Assembly (NCBI RefSeq): GCF_042685085.1
Contig: NZ_JBHUMM010000001.1
Span: 62,001 to 126,000, forward strand
DNA from: Marinicrinis sediminis
GTDB taxonomy: Bacteria > Bacillota > Bacilli > Paenibacillales > KCTC-33676
Reading direction: 5' to 3'
Length of the DNA stretch: 64,000 bases
A program made the translations under genes and the position numbers. This document shows positions 40,948 through 50,568 of the stretch, piece by piece (within the stretch, counting starts at the first letter, position 1; each line of letters begins with the position of its first letter). The notes under the pieces were generated by a model. It was given only the letters and a program-made list of their open reading frames with translations. It did no database searches and had not been told where the DNA came from.

Positions 40948-41376
40948 TTATTCATCGGAATCGGAGAGATGACGAAGCGCCTTTGCCATTTCCTCAGGGT
41001 TTGCCGTTTGTTCATTGCGTTTCAAGTGAGGAAGATTCAGAGGAGCAAATCCCTCTTCTGGTTGCTTGTCCTGGCTGCCGCCTTGATCTCTTCTTGGTTC
41101 AGCTGAGTTTTGGTCCGGCAAGGTTACATCATCCGGTGTCGACAGGTCCACGCGTTGGCCCAGATGCTCCGCATCCTGAGGCTGCATGGATTTAAGCGGC
41201 TGAAACACAAGGGACATCAATTTAATAAAGACGAACGATACGACGAAAAAGAGTCCAAAGCAGACAATCGCTCGAATCAATGACGTCATGATCGGATTTT
41301 TCAACATGGAAAAAAAGAACGTCACACACATGCCAATGACAGAAATTAAGTAGCTAATCTGCAGTCTTTGTTTCAT
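40948..41376 (-). CDS. Small membrane protein of unknown function between cheD and sigD
   Basis: A 142-residue protein with two membrane helices near the N-terminus (about 8-25, ISYLISVIGMCVTFFFSML; about 33-60, LIRAIVCFGLFFVVSFVFIK). An acidic, Gln-rich cytoplasmic tail follows and ends in a more conserved-looking FAPLNLPHLKRNE and PEEMAKALRHLSDSDE. I do not recognise a named family. Similar proteins occur at this place in Brevibacillus/Paenibacillus motility operons from memory. It starts three bases after cheD and ends just before sigD. A link with SigD control or chemotaxis is only inference from position. The start ATG at 41376 is close to the cheD stop. Confidence 0.75.
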   Translation of the reverse strand: MKQRLQISYLISVIGMCVTFFFSMLKNPIMTSLIRAIVCFGLFFVVSFVFIKLMSLVFQPLKSMQPQDAEHLGQRVDLSTPDDVTLPDQNSAEPRRDQGGSQDKQPEEGFAPLNLPHLKRNEQTANPEEMAKALRHLSDSDE

Positions 41377-41379
41377 CTT

Positions 41380-41874
41380 CTATATTTCCTTTGTTCCTTT
41401 ATTTACACTCCGGATGCTCAGCATGCCGGAATCGCTGCTCAATTCAATGGTTCTACCATAATTTCCGCCTGTATCCTCGGATTTGATCGGGATCCGAAGT
41501 TTTTCCAGCAGTTCGGTACACATTTCCACATTTCGGGGGCCAATTCGCATCATATCGCTGTTCCCGCTAAATGCAAACATCTGCGCACCTCCTGCCATTT
41601 TCGCTTCAAAGCGCTTCTGCACTGCTCCGGCCTGTACCATTTGCTCGATCAGCTCGGGTATCGCCGTATCCGCATACTTCGCCTTGTTTAAATTCCCTTC
41701 TTTCGCAATCGAAGCAGATGGCAGCATCACATGAGCCATACCGGCAATTTTCGTCACAGGATCATATAAGGTAAGCCCTACACAAGAGCCTAGTCCTGTT
41801 GTACGCAAGGAACCGGTAGCCACAAGGATTTTCAGGTCTGCCATACCTACTTTGACCAGATTCTCTTCTGTCAT
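41380..41874 (-). CDS. cheD: Chemoreceptor glutamine deamidase CheD
   Basis: Deamidates specific glutamines of chemoreceptors and binds CheC, linking receptor adaptation to CheY-P level. It has 164 residues. The catalytic cysteine is in RTTGLGSCVGLTLYDP (about 25-40), the histidine in GMAHVMLPS, and the threonine/Lys region in AKYADTAIPELIEQM and EAKMAGGAQMF. The ATG overlaps the cheC stop by four bases, so the interacting partners are co-translated. The order cheW-cheC-cheD is the same as in B. subtilis. Confidence 0.96.
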   Translation of the reverse strand: MTEENLVKVGMADLKILVATGSLRTTGLGSCVGLTLYDPVTKIAGMAHVMLPSASIAKEGNLNKAKYADTAIPELIEQMVQAGAVQKRFEAKMAGGAQMFAFSGNSDMMRIGPRNVEMCTELLEKLRIPIKSEDTGGNYGRTIELSSDSGMLSIRSVNKGTKEI

Positions 41875-42515
41875 TCAAGCGGCACTCCCAACGCGGCAAA
41901 TATTTTCCCGAATGATTCAGGGTCAGGAATGAGAAAGAAATGACCTTCAACCTGGTCTTCTCCATCATGAAAAGTGGTATCAATCAGTACCGCATGCTCC
42001 CCCATTTCTCCAAATTGAATCAATCCGTAACTCAGAATCGCTCCCGCCATATCAATCGCCAGGGAAGGTACGGTTGGCGACATGGACAGTTGCGTAAAAT
42101 CAGCCAGAGAAGACAAGTAGGAACCCGCCAAAATATTGCCCATTTCCTGCAAAGCCGAAACCTGAAGCTCAGTCAGGTCCAAACTGTCGTTTTCCAGCGC
42201 TTTCATCAGCTCCTGGGACCCCACAACCTTGGACAGCAACTGAACGGCAGATTCCCGGCTAATAAGGAAAAACAAATTGCCCGGAGCATCTCCCACCACT
42301 CTCAGGAATACGGCAATGACCACTTCTTCCGCCCCGCCTACAATATCCGGTATTTGCTCAAACGGAATCAGCTTGACCTGTGGAACCATCATATCGACTG
42401 GTTTCTCCAACAGTTTGGATAAAGCGGTTGCCGCATTTCCTGCTCCAATATTGCCTACTTCACGAAGGACATCAAACTGGAATTCTTCCATATGATCGAA
42501 TAAATACACAAGCAT
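41871..42515 (-). CDS. cheC: CheY-P phosphatase CheC
   Basis: Removes phosphate from CheY-P, stimulated by CheD. It has 214 residues. Two copies of the active-site helix are visible: DVLREVGNIGAGNAATALS (about 10-28) and ELQVSALQEMGNILAGSYLS (about 115-134), each with the Glu/Asn pair needed for catalysis. The rest is the pseudo-symmetric CheC/FliY fold. The start ATG shares one base with the cheW stop (TAATG), and the end overlaps cheD by four bases. It is a relative of the phosphatase part of FliY in the same operon. Confidence 0.96.
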   Translation of the reverse strand: MLVYLFDHMEEFQFDVLREVGNIGAGNAATALSKLLEKPVDMMVPQVKLIPFEQIPDIVGGAEEVVIAVFLRVVGDAPGNLFFLISRESAVQLLSKVVGSQELMKALENDSLDLTELQVSALQEMGNILAGSYLSSLADFTQLSMSPTVPSLAIDMAGAILSYGLIQFGEMGEHAVLIDTTFHDGEDQVEGHFFLIPDPESFGKIFAALGVPLE

Positions 42516-42976
42516 TACTCCTCAATTTTTTCTAATTGAATGATCTCTTGCTTGTTGAGCACTTCGCTCAAGTTCAGCATAATCAGCAGTCTGCCGTCTC
42601 CGATTTTTGCAACGCCTCGCAGGTACTTGGCTTTGATGCCGCCTACGACTTCCGGAGGATCTTCGATATGATCGGTATCCACATCGATCACGTCATTGGC
42701 TGCGTCTACAATCATCCCGACCTGAATGTCATTCACTGCGACGATGATGATGCGCGTGCTTTCTGTATGATCCGTCTCCGGCAAGTTGAATCGTCCTCTC
42801 AAATCTATCACCGGAACCACAACACCTCGAAGATTGATGACCCCTTTAATAAAGTCAGGCGTTTTCGGTACACGTGTCAACGGAGACATCCGCTCGATCG
42901 TTTGCACCTTGTCTACTTCCACACCATACTCTTCTTCTCCAAGTGAAAACACAATCACTTTCAATTCTTCTGCCAT
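42515..42976 (-). CDS. cheW: Chemotaxis coupling protein CheW
   Basis: An adaptor joining CheA kinase to chemoreceptor arrays. It has 153 residues, two SH3-like subdomains. Family features are KVIVFSLGEEEYGVEVDKVQ at the N-terminus, LTRVPKTPDFIKGVINLRGV (about 32-51), VVPVIDLRGRF, and the C-terminal YLRGVAKIGDGRLLIMLNL. The start ATG follows AAGGAGGTCATTC. It is one base overlapped with cheC and 42 bases after cheA, so it is part of one signalling module. Confidence 0.97.
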   Translation of the reverse strand: MAEELKVIVFSLGEEEYGVEVDKVQTIERMSPLTRVPKTPDFIKGVINLRGVVVPVIDLRGRFNLPETDHTESTRIIIVAVNDIQVGMIVDAANDVIDVDTDHIEDPPEVVGGIKAKYLRGVAKIGDGRLLIMLNLSEVLNKQEIIQLEKIEE

Positions 42977-43018
42977 GTGAATGACCTCCTTATAATTGAG
43001 CGTAACGTTAATGGATAA

Positions 43019-45046
43019 TTATTTAATCAATACAGAAGGATCAATAATGAGGGCAACCTGACCGTCACCCAGGATCGTGGCGCCTGAAACCGCGAAGATA
43101 TTTTTGAGATACTGTCCAAGCGTCTTCAGCACGATTTCCTGCTGTCCGATAAATTCATCGACCATCAGCGCTGCATGCTTTTCTCCCTTTTTCACGATAA
43201 CGAGGTGGTATTCCTGGGCCTCTTCATCCGCCGTCGGACATTCCAGCACCTTTTTCAGGGAAATGACCGGAATCATGCCTTCCCGGTATTCAATCATCGT
43301 ATTGCCATGTACATGCTTGAGCTGCGTTTTTTCTGCTAGCATGGTCTCCACGATCGCCGAAAGTGGAATCGCATATTTCTCATCCCCAAGTCGGATCAGC
43401 ATGGCGGTAATAATAGAGAGCGTTAAAGGCAGTTGAATGGTGAATTTGGTTCCTTGATGCAGTTTGGACTCCACATGCACCTGTCCGCCCAAGGAATTAA
43501 TTTTGGATTTGACGACATCCAGTCCAACACCCCGGCCAGAAATGTCTGTGATTTTGTCAGCGGTACTGAATCCTGCTGCAAATAGAAGCTGGTAGACTTC
43601 ATTGTCGCTCATAGATTCGCCTGCTTCTTGGGTGACGACCCCGTTCTTGATAGCTGTCTTCAGCACTCGGTCACGGTTGATTCCTTTGCCGTCTTCTTCA
43701 ATTTCGATAAAGACATTATTGCCGCCATGGTAAGCCCGCAAATGAATGGTCCCCATTTCCGGCTTTCCGGCTCCACTGCGCTCACCCGGCGTCTCAATAC
43801 CGTGGTCTACCGCGTTACGAAGCAAATGCACCAAAGGATCTCCAATCTCATCCACGACCGTGCGATCCAGTTCGGTATCTGCGCCCGTCACCACCAGATC
43901 CACCTTTTTCTCCAGGGATTTGGCAATATCCCGGATCATTCTAGGGAATCGGTTAAAGACCGTCTCGATCGGCACCATCCGAAGTTTAAGTACAAGGTTT
44001 TGCAGCTCAGAGCTGATCCGAGCCATGTGCTCAACCGTTTCAGTCAGATCGGTACGCTGAATTTCGGAAGAGAGTGATTCAAGCCGAACCCGGTCTATCA
44101 GCATTTCACTGAACAGGTTCATCAACTGATCCAGCCGCTCAATATCGACACGGATTGTACGGTTTACCTGGGCACCTGTTTTCGGTGCAGCCGGTTTGGC
44201 CGGAGCGCCATTGCTATCCGTTGCAGTGGGAGCTGCTTCTTTTTTAGGTGCTTGTGCTACTGCGGCAGCGGCTTCATTTTTAGCCTTGAACATCTCATCC
44301 AACGTTTCCTCGGTCAGGCCGGTTACTTCCGCTTTTTCAATTTCAGATACATTCTCGATCAGCTTTTTCAGAGCATCAGCTTCAAGATGGGTTATGTAAT
44401 AAACGGAAAACTGGCGATCAAACTGCTCCTGTTCAATATCCTGCACAGAAGGAGTGGATTTGACGATCTCTCCGTTGTTCTCCAGCGCGTCGAATACCAT
44501 ATACGCCCTGGCAGCTTTCAACATACAATTTTCATTTACAAGGACATGAATATAATAGACATGGTGGTCTGACTCCATGGACTGCTTGAGAATGTTGAAC
44601 TGAAACTCATCCAGATCAATGGCTGACGCCTCTTCTGCAGAGGCAGATGCTTCCTTCGTCCCCACGTCCCCGGAAACAATCGCCTGCAAGGATTTCACGG
44701 TATCGGCCACATCGGCTTTACCCGTTCCCCCGTTAATGATGTCGGTGACCATGGATTCCAAATGATCGAGACTCTGGAACAAGGCGTCAAAAATCGGGGC
44801 GGACATGTGAAGCTTATCGTTGCGGACCAAATCCAGTACATTTTCCATCTCATGAGTCAATGAGGCCAGATCTTCGAACCCCATTGTCGCGGACATCCCT
44901 TTCAAAGTATGCGCAGATCGAAAGATAGCTTGTACAATTGAAATATCTTCAGGTGCATTTTCCAGGTTCAGCAGGTTGTCATTCATCGCCTGCAGATGAT
45001 CTCTAGATTCGTCGATAAACATGGATAAATATTGGTTCATTTCCAT
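43019..45046 (-). CDS. cheA: Chemotaxis histidine kinase CheA
   Basis: The receptor-coupled kinase that phosphorylates CheY and CheB. It has 675 residues in five domains. P1 has the phosphorylated histidine in FRSAHTLKGMSATMGF (His47 region). P2 for CheY docking is at about 160-260. After an Ala/Pro linker comes P3 dimerisation (TIRVDIERLDQLMNLFSEML, about 298-317). The P4 ATPase shows VVDEIGDPLVHLLRNAVDHG (N box), DGKGINRD and GRGVGLDVVKSKI. The P5 CheW-like domain ends the protein. The start ATG at 45046 follows AGGAGGTG by nine bases. It is between cheB and cheW. Confidence 0.97.
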   Translation of the reverse strand: MEMNQYLSMFIDESRDHLQAMNDNLLNLENAPEDISIVQAIFRSAHTLKGMSATMGFEDLASLTHEMENVLDLVRNDKLHMSAPIFDALFQSLDHLESMVTDIINGGTGKADVADTVKSLQAIVSGDVGTKEASASAEEASAIDLDEFQFNILKQSMESDHHVYYIHVLVNENCMLKAARAYMVFDALENNGEIVKSTPSVQDIEQEQFDRQFSVYYITHLEADALKKLIENVSEIEKAEVTGLTEETLDEMFKAKNEAAAAVAQAPKKEAAPTATDSNGAPAKPAAPKTGAQVNRTIRVDIERLDQLMNLFSEMLIDRVRLESLSSEIQRTDLTETVEHMARISSELQNLVLKLRMVPIETVFNRFPRMIRDIAKSLEKKVDLVVTGADTELDRTVVDEIGDPLVHLLRNAVDHGIETPGERSGAGKPEMGTIHLRAYHGGNNVFIEIEEDGKGINRDRVLKTAIKNGVVTQEAGESMSDNEVYQLLFAAGFSTADKITDISGRGVGLDVVKSKINSLGGQVHVESKLHQGTKFTIQLPLTLSIITAMLIRLGDEKYAIPLSAIVETMLAEKTQLKHVHGNTMIEYREGMIPVISLKKVLECPTADEEAQEYHLVIVKKGEKHAALMVDEFIGQQEIVLKTLGQYLKNIFAVSGATILGDGQVALIIDPSVLIK

Positions 45047-45104
45047 TTATCCACACACCTCCTTGAGTTTTGGGTGCATACGAATGTATGGCATGCAAGA
45101 AGCA

Positions 45105-46241
45105 TTAAGTAGAGCCTACGAGTTCAACCAGTTTTGGAGCGATTGCGTATAAGGGAAGCAAATGATCCACTCCGTTCAGTTCAACTGCTGAGCGGGGCAT
45201 CCCGTAAACAATACAAGTTTCTTCTGATTCAGCGAGCGTGGCCTTGGCGCCATGTTCTTTTAAGGTCTTCATCCCTTTTGCTCCATCACTCCCCATCCCC
45301 GTCATCAGGACCACGTATTGTTCCAGTTCAGTCAACGGTCGCAGTGATTCGAACAGGATATCGACGGAAGGTCGATGACCCATACGCGGCTCCTCACGAG
45401 TGATCACCGTTCGATAATCTTGTTTGCCACGTTTTTGTATCGACATATGATAACCACCGGGTGCAATATAGGCACAGCCGGGAAGCAACTTCGTCTGATC
45501 CTCCGCTTCATACACTTGTATCGCACAACTGCTGTTCAGTCGCTGCGCCAGCGAGAGGGTGAATTTTGGCGGCATATGCTGAACGATCACGATTGGAGCC
45601 GGGAAGTCACCGGGAATATGACTCAATACCTCTTGTAGTGCCTTGGGACCTCCTGTTGAGGTGCCGATTGCCACAATTTTCTGAAAGGTTGTAGACACCG
45701 ATCGAACCGCTTTGTCAGGAGTTGCTTCCTGGCTTCTGACAGAACGCTCATAAGCCATTTCCTTGGAGAAGCGGGTCAATCGCTGCACAAGCGGTGCCGC
45801 GTTCGGACTGGAAGCATGGCTCTTTTCACTTGCTGCCGAGCTGTTCATAGCCGCGATTTTCAGTTTCTCAATCAAGGTTTGCTTCACTTTATACAAATCA
45901 AGAGAAATGGAGCCTGATGGCTTTTGCACAAAATCAACTGCGCCCATCTCTAGAGCCTGAATCGTCGTTTCCGCTCCCTCATTGGTCACACTGCTAAGCA
46001 TCACGACCGGTACGGGGTGCTCATCCATGATGATTTTCAAAGCTTCAATGCCATCCATCTCCGGCATTTGCACATCCATCGTAATCACATCAGGTTGCAG
46101 CAGTTTGGTTTGCTCAATCGCTTCTCTACCATTTTTCGCAGTATAAATGACGTTGAACTGCGGATCTTCGTTGATTAAGTCTGAGATGATTTTCCGCATA
46201 AACGCAGAGTCATCGACCACCATTACTTTATACTGTTTCAT
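45105..46241 (-). CDS. cheB: Chemoreceptor methylesterase CheB
   Basis: Demethylates, and in some species deamidates, chemoreceptors when phosphorylated by CheA. It has 378 residues. The N-terminal receiver domain has VVDDSAFMRKII and the phospho-acceptor in VITMDVQMPEMDG, with KPSG near 105. A linker of about 50 residues leads to the esterase domain. That domain has the catalytic serine in AIGTSTGGPKALQEV, histidine in IVIVQHMPPKF and aspartate in VLMTGMGSDGAKGM. I start at ATG 46241 (MKQYKVMVVDDSAF), eight bases after GGGAG. It is placed between flhG and cheA as in B. subtilis. Confidence 0.97.
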   Translation of the reverse strand: MKQYKVMVVDDSAFMRKIISDLINEDPQFNVIYTAKNGREAIEQTKLLQPDVITMDVQMPEMDGIEALKIIMDEHPVPVVMLSSVTNEGAETTIQALEMGAVDFVQKPSGSISLDLYKVKQTLIEKLKIAAMNSSAASEKSHASSPNAAPLVQRLTRFSKEMAYERSVRSQEATPDKAVRSVSTTFQKIVAIGTSTGGPKALQEVLSHIPGDFPAPIVIVQHMPPKFTLSLAQRLNSSCAIQVYEAEDQTKLLPGCAYIAPGGYHMSIQKRGKQDYRTVITREEPRMGHRPSVDILFESLRPLTELEQYVVLMTGMGSDGAKGMKTLKEHGAKATLAESEETCIVYGMPRSAVELNGVDHLLPLYAIAPKLVELVGST

Positions 46242-46278
46242 ACCATACACTCCCTAGAAGCTTGATCCCTGATCCTTA

Positions 46279-47148
46279 CTATGATTTCATGAATCGCATC
46301 ATGCGATGAATAAAGCCCTTCATTCCCACTTCGGTTTTTGGTTGAGAGCGCTCCATCATGAATTGTCGGGCGAGCTCTCGCATGTCTTTCGATGCGTGAC
46401 AGCCAGGAAATGCGATCGTGAAGGGCACTTGTTTCTTAACGGCTTTTGACACATGCTGATCGTCGCTGATATAGCCTAGCGTCGGGATGTCCAGATCGAG
46501 AAATTTTCTCGCAACAAGCGAGATTTTATCGGCCGTCGCTTTCCCTTCACGTGAATCTGTCACCCGGTTCACCACCAGATTGAAGTTAATTTTGTACTGC
46601 ATGTTGGTTACCATTTTGATAATGGCGTACGCATCCGTAATGGAGGTCGGCTCGGGCGTCGTCACCACGATGGACTGTTCTGCCGCTAATATAAAATTGA
46701 GTGTTTCCTTCGAGAGCCCGGCCCCCGTATCGAAAAGGATATAGTCATACGCCCCATTCAAGCTGCCGACCTCATCCATAAAATATTGCAGCTGATCCTC
46801 GCTAAGTGTCAGCAAGTCATTAAAGCCCGATCCACCTGCAATAAACCGAAGCCCGTTCGGTCCCTCCTGGACGATTTCCTCTATTCCCTTTTCTTTCTTC
46901 AGCAGGTGATAAAGGTGCAACTTCGGGGAGATTCCCATCAGAACGTCCAGATTCGCGAGCCCAATATCGGCGTCAAATACGAGCACTTTGTGGCCTTTCT
47001 CCTGCAAGGCCAGTGCAAAATTCAAGGTGAAATTGGATTTCCCAACCCCCCCTTTTCCGCTGGTAACGGCGATGACCTTGGTGTGTTCTGTTAACTCCAG
47101 TGGCGAGGAATCGATTAAGTTTCGTAAGCTTTGTGCCTGATCAGCCAT
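46279..47148 (-). CDS. flhG: Flagellar number regulator FlhG (YlxH), MinD-like ATPase
   Basis: A ParA/MinD ATPase that, with FlhF, sets number and placement of flagella and also assists C-ring assembly through FliM/FliY. It has 289 residues. The deviant Walker A is TSGKGGVGKSNFTLN (about 28-42). DADIGLANLDVLMG is the A' motif, DTGAGLSKETLNFI is the Walker B region, and a C-terminal amphipathic helix (GFIHRMMRFMKS) is the probable membrane-targeting sequence. The N-terminus QAQSLRNLI matches the DQAxxLR motif that activates the FlhF GTPase. It overlaps flhF by eight bases. Confidence 0.95.
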   Translation of the reverse strand: MADQAQSLRNLIDSSPLELTEHTKVIAVTSGKGGVGKSNFTLNFALALQEKGHKVLVFDADIGLANLDVLMGISPKLHLYHLLKKEKGIEEIVQEGPNGLRFIAGGSGFNDLLTLSEDQLQYFMDEVGSLNGAYDYILFDTGAGLSKETLNFILAAEQSIVVTTPEPTSITDAYAIIKMVTNMQYKINFNLVVNRVTDSREGKATADKISLVARKFLDLDIPTLGYISDDQHVSKAVKKQVPFTIAFPGCHASKDMRELARQFMMERSQPKTEVGMKGFIHRMMRFMKS

Positions 47149-48478
47149 CCGTTTGTTCCCCCAAAAGCTTGTCTATCAATCTGTCTACATCAAGCTTCTC
47201 AATATCCTGCGGCACGTTCTGTCCATTCGTCAAATAAGAGAATTGAAGCGGAAAATCATGCGCCAGATTCAGAATAGAGCCATAGGAATCTGTCTCATCC
47301 ATTTTCGTGAACAACACTTTGTCCAGTTTGAACTTGGAGAAGTTCTCCGTAATCACTTTCATATCTTCATATTTGGCGGAAATGCTCAGGACCAGAAACG
47401 TTTCATTTTCTTTCTGTGCAGCTAATAAACTATTCAATTCCGACACATACATTTCATTCCGGTAGTTTCTTCCAGCCGTGTCCATGAAAATCAGGTCACA
47501 ATCCTGAAGTTTCTCAAAGGCTTTCACGAATTCCTGTGGTGAGAAGACGACCTCCATCGGGACGTTCAAGATGTTGGCATAGGTCCGAAGCTGATCGACC
47601 GCAGCAATCCGGTACGTATCGGAGGTAATAAATCCGACTTTCCGGTGATGGCGCAGCACTTGTTCTGCAGCGAGTTTTGCAATCGTTGTCGTCTTGCCCA
47701 CACCAGTCGGTCCGACGATATTGACAATTTTGGTTTCCATTCTCACGCCCTGGACTCGTTCCTTGGACAATATGGCATGGATCGCGGCCTCAACCGCGCT
47801 TCGCGCAGCACGCTCTGACGAATCCGAGTTTTGTTTCAGCGTTTCCGATGCCTGCTTCATGATCTGTTTGACCAGCGATTCTGAAACACCATGTTGCTTC
47901 AGCCGAGACTGATAGCCGATCAGTTCGACCGGAAGGGCATGCCGCTGTGCATGGCGATCCTGGTTCATTTCATTCAGCATTTCTTTTAATTGCCTGAGCT
48001 CTGTCCACAGCTGACTGTTCATGGTCTCCGGCGATGACCCCTTAGCAGAGGAGGCGTTGACGGCGCTTTCAGCGGGTTGATTTTGCTCGACAGCCGCTTT
48101 TGAAGGCGCTTGTCTATCCATCTCCTGTTCGAGCAGCGCTACAGCTGAAGCTTGTGACTCCTGGGTTGCAGCTTGCTTTGGCTGCGTACTGCCATGATGG
48201 ATCGAAGCATAGGCATTCATCGGGTACCGTCCTTTGCCTTCCATGGAAACGGGAGGCTGGTTTCCCGATACAGCAGTTGTTGACTTGACTGAAGAGGAAG
48301 ACTGTGATGCGGAATCAATCGCCGCGATCACCTCGATCTTCTTCTTGCTGAACAAGCCGAGAAAACCACCGGTTTTCACTTCTTTAGTGTTTAGAATGAC
48401 GGCATCCTTGCCAAGCTCGCTCCTTATTTTTTGCATCGCATCTGGCATGGTGTCTACCAAATATCGCTTCACTCTCAT
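47141..48478 (-). CDS. flhF: Flagellar biosynthesis GTPase FlhF
   Basis: An SRP-type GTPase that marks the site of new flagella. It has 445 residues. The N-terminal B domain (about 1-150) starts RVKRYLVDTMPDAMQKIRSE and is rich in Gln/Ala/Ser. The helical N domain is at about 160-230. The G domain shows VGPTGVGKTTTIAKLAAEQV (G1), DTYRIAAVDQLRTYA, MDTAGRNYRNEMY (G3) and TKMDETDSYGSILN (G4). The ATG overlaps the flhA stop by four bases, and the end overlaps flhG by eight. Confidence 0.96.
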   Translation of the reverse strand: MRVKRYLVDTMPDAMQKIRSELGKDAVILNTKEVKTGGFLGLFSKKKIEVIAAIDSASQSSSSVKSTTAVSGNQPPVSMEGKGRYPMNAYASIHHGSTQPKQAATQESQASAVALLEQEMDRQAPSKAAVEQNQPAESAVNASSAKGSSPETMNSQLWTELRQLKEMLNEMNQDRHAQRHALPVELIGYQSRLKQHGVSESLVKQIMKQASETLKQNSDSSERAARSAVEAAIHAILSKERVQGVRMETKIVNIVGPTGVGKTTTIAKLAAEQVLRHHRKVGFITSDTYRIAAVDQLRTYANILNVPMEVVFSPQEFVKAFEKLQDCDLIFMDTAGRNYRNEMYVSELNSLLAAQKENETFLVLSISAKYEDMKVITENFSKFKLDKVLFTKMDETDSYGSILNLAHDFPLQFSYLTNGQNVPQDIEKLDVDRLIDKLLGEQTDG

Positions 48479-50508
48479 GTGTTCACCACCCCTACACTTT
48501 GTACCTCAACATTCGACTCCAACTCATTGTAGGACAAGATCGGCACATCGGATAGCACACGATCCGTTAAATGACGCAAATACATGCGAATGGTCGGAGA
48601 GGAGAGAACGATTGGCTGATGTCCCAATTGAAGCAATTTTTGCAGTTCCTCATTTAATTTGCGAATAATGGTCTGGCTCGTGACAGGGTCCAGCGCCAGG
48701 TAAGAGCCTTGATCCGTCTGCTGAACCGCTTCGGCAATTTTCTTTTCTACAGCCGGACTGACCGTCACCACTTTCAGCACTTCCCCACTGGTTGCATACT
48801 GCTGGGTGATCTGTCTGGACAGTCCCTGTCTGACATACTCGGTCAGTACATCATGATCCTTCGTGTAGGAACCGTAGTCTGCCAAAGATTCAAATATCGT
48901 GACCAAATCACGGATAGAAATTTTTTCCTTCAGGAGCTTGGCCAACACTTTCTGGATGTCACCCACCGACAGAAGATTGGGTACCACTTCCTCTACAAGA
49001 GCCGGGGAGTGTTCCTTCAAATGATCAATCAGGGATTTCGTCTCCTGTCTGCCCAGCAGTTCGTAAGCGTGACGCTTGATCACTTCGGTCAAGTGCGTCG
49101 CAACGACAGATGGCGGATCGACAATGGTGTATCCTGACAACTCTGCCCGTTCCTTCGTCTGCTCATCTATCCACAGCGCAGGCAGGCCAAAGGCAGGTTC
49201 TGTCGTTTCAATACCGCTGACCGATTCGTCCTCGATCCCTGAACTCATTGCCAGATAGTGATTAAGTAGTAATTCACCATTGGCTACGGTATTTCCTTTA
49301 ATTTTTATGACATATTCATTCGGTTTTAGTTGAATATTGTCGCGAATTCGGATGACGGGTACAACGAGTCCCATTTCAAGAGCGCACTGGCGTCGGATCA
49401 TAATGATGCGATCCAGCAAATCTCCCCCCTGCTGTGCATCTGCCAATGGAATGAGTCCATAACCGAACTCGAATTCGATCGGATCGACCTGAAGCAGATT
49501 CATCACACTTTCCGGACTGCGAACCTCTTCAATCTCCTGCTCTTCTTCCATCTGATCTGCTTCGACCTGGCGCATGTTCATCGCCTTTTGCATACGGTAT
49601 GCCGCAATAGCGAGGATAACCGCAATCGGAATCGTTAAAATAAGCTCGATCGGCGTGAAAATGCCGAGAAAAGCAATGGTACCTGCCACCACGTAAAGCA
49701 GCTTCGGATAGCTAAGCAACTGGGAAGACACATCATGCGCGAAGTTTCCTTCTGAAGCAGATCGAGTTACAATAATCCCGGCCGCGGTAGAGATCAGGAG
49801 TGCCGGAATCTGACTGACCAGACCGTCTCCAATGGTCAAGATGGAATACGTCTCCAGAGACGTCTGCAAGTCCCAGCCTTGTACCGCCATTCCGATGACA
49901 AATCCTCCGATTAGATTGACCAGCAAGATAATAATACCGGCAATCGCATCTCCCTTTACGAATTTGCTCGCCCCATCCATTGCCCCGTAAAAATCGGCTT
50001 CTCTCTCAATTTTGTGCCGGCGTTCCTTCGCTTGTGATTCATTGATCAGTCCGGCATTGAGATCGGCGTCTATACTCATCTGTTTCCCGGGCATGGCATC
50101 GAGAGTAAATCTTGCTGCTACCTCTGCCACCCGTTCTGAACCTTTGGTAATAACCAGGAACTGTACAATGACGAGGATAAGAAACACGACAAAACCGACG
50201 GCAAGCTGTCCACCAGCTACAAATCGGCCGAATGTTTCGATGACGTTTCCACCTTCACCGGTAGAGAGGATGATCCGTGTTGTCGAAATATTCAAGGCGA
50301 GCCGGAATAGTGTCGTTACGAGCAATATGGCAGGAAAAATAGAAAATTGAAGGGCTTCCTGCGTATTCATCGCTAACAGCAAAATCGTAAGTGCCAGCGA
50401 TATATTAATGATCAGCAGCACGCTGAGCAGCGCAGTCGGCAGCGGAACCACCATCATCATTACGATACCGATAATACTAATTAAGATTAATAGATCTCTG
50501 ATCTTCAC
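48475..50508 (-). CDS. flhA: Flagellar export gate protein FlhA
   Basis: The large export-gate subunit, which uses proton motive force and docks substrate-chaperone complexes. It has 677 residues. Seven or eight membrane helices are in residues 5-310. The conserved cytoplasmic loop FHIPEP region is at about 140-205 (RFTLDAMPGKQMSIDADLNA and GAMDGASKFVKGDAIAGI). The C-terminal cytoplasmic domain covers about 340-677. The start is GTG 50508 (MKIRDLLILISIIGI) after GGAGGG. It lies between flhB and flhF, and the end overlaps flhF by four bases. Confidence 0.97.
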   Translation of the reverse strand: MKIRDLLILISIIGIVMMMVVPLPTALLSVLLIINISLALTILLLAMNTQEALQFSIFPAILLVTTLFRLALNISTTRIILSTGEGGNVIETFGRFVAGGQLAVGFVVFLILVIVQFLVITKGSERVAEVAARFTLDAMPGKQMSIDADLNAGLINESQAKERRHKIEREADFYGAMDGASKFVKGDAIAGIIILLVNLIGGFVIGMAVQGWDLQTSLETYSILTIGDGLVSQIPALLISTAAGIIVTRSASEGNFAHDVSSQLLSYPKLLYVVAGTIAFLGIFTPIELILTIPIAVILAIAAYRMQKAMNMRQVEADQMEEEQEIEEVRSPESVMNLLQVDPIEFEFGYGLIPLADAQQGGDLLDRIIMIRRQCALEMGLVVPVIRIRDNIQLKPNEYVIKIKGNTVANGELLLNHYLAMSSGIEDESVSGIETTEPAFGLPALWIDEQTKERAELSGYTIVDPPSVVATHLTEVIKRHAYELLGRQETKSLIDHLKEHSPALVEEVVPNLLSVGDIQKVLAKLLKEKISIRDLVTIFESLADYGSYTKDHDVLTEYVRQGLSRQITQQYATSGEVLKVVTVSPAVEKKIAEAVQQTDQGSYLALDPVTSQTIIRKLNEELQKLLQLGHQPIVLSSPTIRMYLRHLTDRVLSDVPILSYNELESNVEVQSVGVVNT

Positions 50509-50568
50509 GCTGCTTAGCCCTCCGTTTCACGCTCACTCATACGCTGGCGCTCCGTATGTGGTTACCTA

